A stretch of DNA of 42,969 bases, from contig CAJUGR010000004.1 of assembly GCA_910586285.1 (NCBI GenBank), positions 1 through 42,969 on the forward strand. The letters are read 5' to 3'. Position numbers and translations under genes: made by a program. The stretch's first letter is position 1; every line of letters starts with the position of its first letter. The notes beneath the pieces were generated by a model. It had not been told where the DNA came from. It saw only the letters and a list, made by a program, of their open reading frames with translations, and ran no database searches. This DNA comes from an uncultured Erysipelotrichaceae bacterium (GTDB lineage: Bacteria > Bacillota_I > Bacilli_A > Erysipelotrichales > Erysipelotrichaceae). This document shows, one piece after another, positions 41,398 to 42,969 of the stretch.

Positions 41398-42717
41398 ATG
41401 CAGGAGAGTTTATTTGACGATCGCACCATGCAGGATCCGTTAGCCAGTCGTCTGCGGCCCCAAAGCCTTAAGGAGTATGTCGGACAGCGGCATATTTTGG
41501 GGGAAGGCAAGGTATTAACCAATTTGATTGAAAGCGATCGCATCCCCTCAATGATTTTCTGGGGGCCTCCCGGTGTAGGGAAAACGACTCTGGCTCGCAT
41601 TATTGCCAAACAAACAAAAGCGGCTTTTATTGACTTCAGTGCCGTAACCAGTGGCGTGAAGGAGATTCGTGAAGTGCTTCAACGGGGAGAAGATGCACGG
41701 CGCATGGGTGAAAAAACAATTTTGTTCGTTGATGAGATTCATCGTTTTAATAAAGCCCAACAGGATGTTTTTTTACCTTTTGTGGAAAAAGGCAGTATCA
41801 TTTTGATTGGTGCGACCACCGAAAATCCTTCTTTTGAAATCAACGGCGCATTACTATCCCGCTGTAAAGTATTTGTGTTACAGGCACTCAGTGAAGGGGA
41901 TATCACACAGTTGCTTCATCATGCCTTGGCCAGTGAGAAGGGGTTTGGACAAATTACGATCAATATGGAATCCGATGTGTGTCCGTTAATAGCGAGATTT
42001 GCTAACGGTGATGCCAGAACAGCATTGAATACGTTGGAAATGGTGATTTTAAACGGAGATATTCATGATGGTACGATTACGATCAATCGCGATATTTTGG
42101 AACAGTGTATTGCCAAGAAGTCGCTGTTATATGATAAAAACGGTGAAGAGCATTATAATTTAATCAGCGCCTTGCATAAGTCGATGCGCAACAGCGATGT
42201 GCAGGCGGCCATTTATTGGCTGGCCCGAATGTTAGAGGCAGGCGAAGATCCGCTTTATGTTGCACGGCGTTTGATTCGTTTTGCTTCAGAGGATATCGGT
42301 ATGGCCGATTCCCGTGCGGTGGAGATTACCACGGCGGTTTATGATGCCTGTCATGATATCGGTATGCCGGAGTGCAGCGTTCATTTAACGCATGCGGTGA
42401 CGTATTTATCACTGGCACCGAAATCCAATGCGCTGTATCTTGCCTATGAAAAAGCCAAAAAGGATGCGCTGGAGCAGATCGCTGAACCGGTGCCGCTGCA
42501 TTTGCGTAATGCCGTGACTTCACTGATGAAGGGTTTGTCCTATGGCAAAGGTTATCAGTATGCTCATGATCATGCGGATAAGCTGACCGATATGAAATGT
42601 TTGCCGGACAGCTTGCGTGATGCTTGTTATTATCGTCCTACGATGATGGGCAGTGAAGCAAAAGTCACCGAGCGCATGAAGGCGATTCAAGCGTGGAAAG
42701 CAAAGCATCGAAAGTAA
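41398..42717 (+). CDS. rarA: replication-associated recombination protein RarA (MgsA)
   Basis: This 439-residue AAA+ ATPase acts at stalled replication forks. It begins with the DnaX-like LASRLRPQSLKEYVGQRHILG. Walker A is GPPGVGKTTL with Lys62, Walker B ILFVDEIHRFNKAQQD with Asp112/Glu113, and sensor 1 IGATTENPSFE. The C-terminal tetramerisation domain has the typical RRLIRFASEDIGMAD. ATG 41398 gives a 6-base spacing from GGAGGG; the ATG at 41392 would abut it. It is the last complete gene in the window. Confidence 0.96.
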   Translation: MQESLFDDRTMQDPLASRLRPQSLKEYVGQRHILGEGKVLTNLIESDRIPSMIFWGPPGVGKTTLARIIAKQTKAAFIDFSAVTSGVKEIREVLQRGEDARRMGEKTILFVDEIHRFNKAQQDVFLPFVEKGSIILIGATTENPSFEINGALLSRCKVFVLQALSEGDITQLLHHALASEKGFGQITINMESDVCPLIARFANGDARTALNTLEMVILNGDIHDGTITINRDILEQCIAKKSLLYDKNGEEHYNLISALHKSMRNSDVQAAIYWLARMLEAGEDPLYVARRLIRFASEDIGMADSRAVEITTAVYDACHDIGMPECSVHLTHAVTYLSLAPKSNALYLAYEKAKKDALEQIAEPVPLHLRNAVTSLMKGLSYGKGYQYAHDHADKLTDMKCLPDSLRDACYYRPTMMGSEAKVTERMKAIQAWKAKHRK

Positions 42718-42969
42718 GCATGATTTATTCATCACAGTAGAAACCAGATCGTAAAAGCCTGTTTCTCAATCAAGACTTCCTTTTGCCTATGAAAGCACTT
42801 AATAGGCTCAAGGATAAAGAAGACGACAAAATGGAAAAAAGAAGACGGGGAATCGGTGAACAATATATCAATCCTATTGGTCTTAGATGCATCATATTTA
42901 GCCATGCGTACGGGAGTTTGAGAAGATACCGTTTAAGTAATGATTCCCATACAAAATATGAAAAAAAGT
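42718..42969 (+). other. end of window, no assigned gene
   Basis: No terminator or ribosome binding site is convincing. A frame starting at ATG 42831 stays open for 46 codons to the window edge and encodes a basic stretch (MEKRRRGIGEQ). It has no Shine-Dalgarno site and is probably chance. Confidence 0.3.

Noticed and set aside
41301..41609. 103-codon N-terminal extension of the TIM-barrel gene
   Set aside because: It runs antisense through the rarA promoter and first codons. The internal ATG at 41300 has a strong ribosome binding site and starts the conserved barrel.
42831..42969. Open frame to the window edge
   Set aside because: No ribosome binding site, short, and unrecognised. Cannot be supported without downstream sequence.
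1..42969. CRISPR arrays, rRNA genes, complete IS elements or prophage
   Set aside because: I saw no regularly spaced repeats, rRNA sequence, transposase or phage structural genes. The serine recombinase is the only mobile-element-type gene.

Overview
This window is a chromosome segment of a low-to-moderate GC Firmicute. Strong AGGAGG-type ribosome binding sites, many extended -10 (TGn-TATAAT) promoters, a T-box on thrS, a spoIVF-type pair and the polA-mutM-coaE-dnaB-dnaI order all point that way. The lack of a TGS domain on ThrRS and the general gene style suggest an Erysipelotrichia-like gut lineage, but this is inference and no 16S is present.

Layout. 1-164: tRNA-Leu and tRNA-Cys on the minus strand with their promoter. 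390-3154: aminopeptidase C (pepC) and an orphan AAA ATPase followed by a decayed stretch. 3566-7425: the two U32 proteins of tRNA U34 hydroxylation (trhP1, trhP2) in an operon with proS. 7496-11308: a short-chain dehydrogenase and a large Ig-like surface protein. 11322-12480 (minus): radC and a SPOR-domain protein. 12664-14308: a lipoprotein, then tRNA-Ser and tRNA-His, each with its own promoter and terminator. 14414-20662: degV, mreC-mreD-minC-minD, an AI-2E family transporter, and a SpoIVFA-like/SpoIVFB pair. 20727-21686: a ZnuA-like lipoprotein lacking the usual metal ligands. 21806-27911: polA-mutM-coaE-dnaB-dnaI. 27968-30386: pfkA and pyk, where pyk carries an in-frame stop. 30485-30879: a frameshifted VOC gene. 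31083-34857: M29 aminopeptidase, lemA and a DUF2207 protein. 34887-35525 (minus): a serine recombinase. 35781-40214: T-box-controlled thrS, then an ABC binding protein, a PPP phosphatase and an ABC permease. 40236-41300 (minus): a TIM-barrel hydrolase-like protein. 41398-42717: rarA.

How the genes fit together. The SPOR protein, radC, mreCD, minCD and spoIVFA/FB are recognisably the Bacillus spoIIB-maf-radC-mreBCD-minCD-spoIVFAB cluster. Here it has been broken and partly inverted: radC and the SPOR gene point the other way, maf and mreB are missing, and tRNAs, degV and a transporter lie between. The replication/repair block follows the Bacillus order. Glycolysis is represented by pfkA-pyk.

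Most notable observations: the in-frame TAA in an otherwise intact pyk and a one-base frameshift in the next gene 1.4 kb later; a metal-transporter-type lipoprotein without its histidines; a dyad repeat upstream of the serine recombinase; an 83-bp inverted repeat between two tRNA genes; and an ABC binding protein and permease downstream of thrS with a phosphatase between them and no ATPase. I found no CRISPR array, intact insertion sequence or prophage. No clearly new multi-gene system could be demonstrated from sequence alone.
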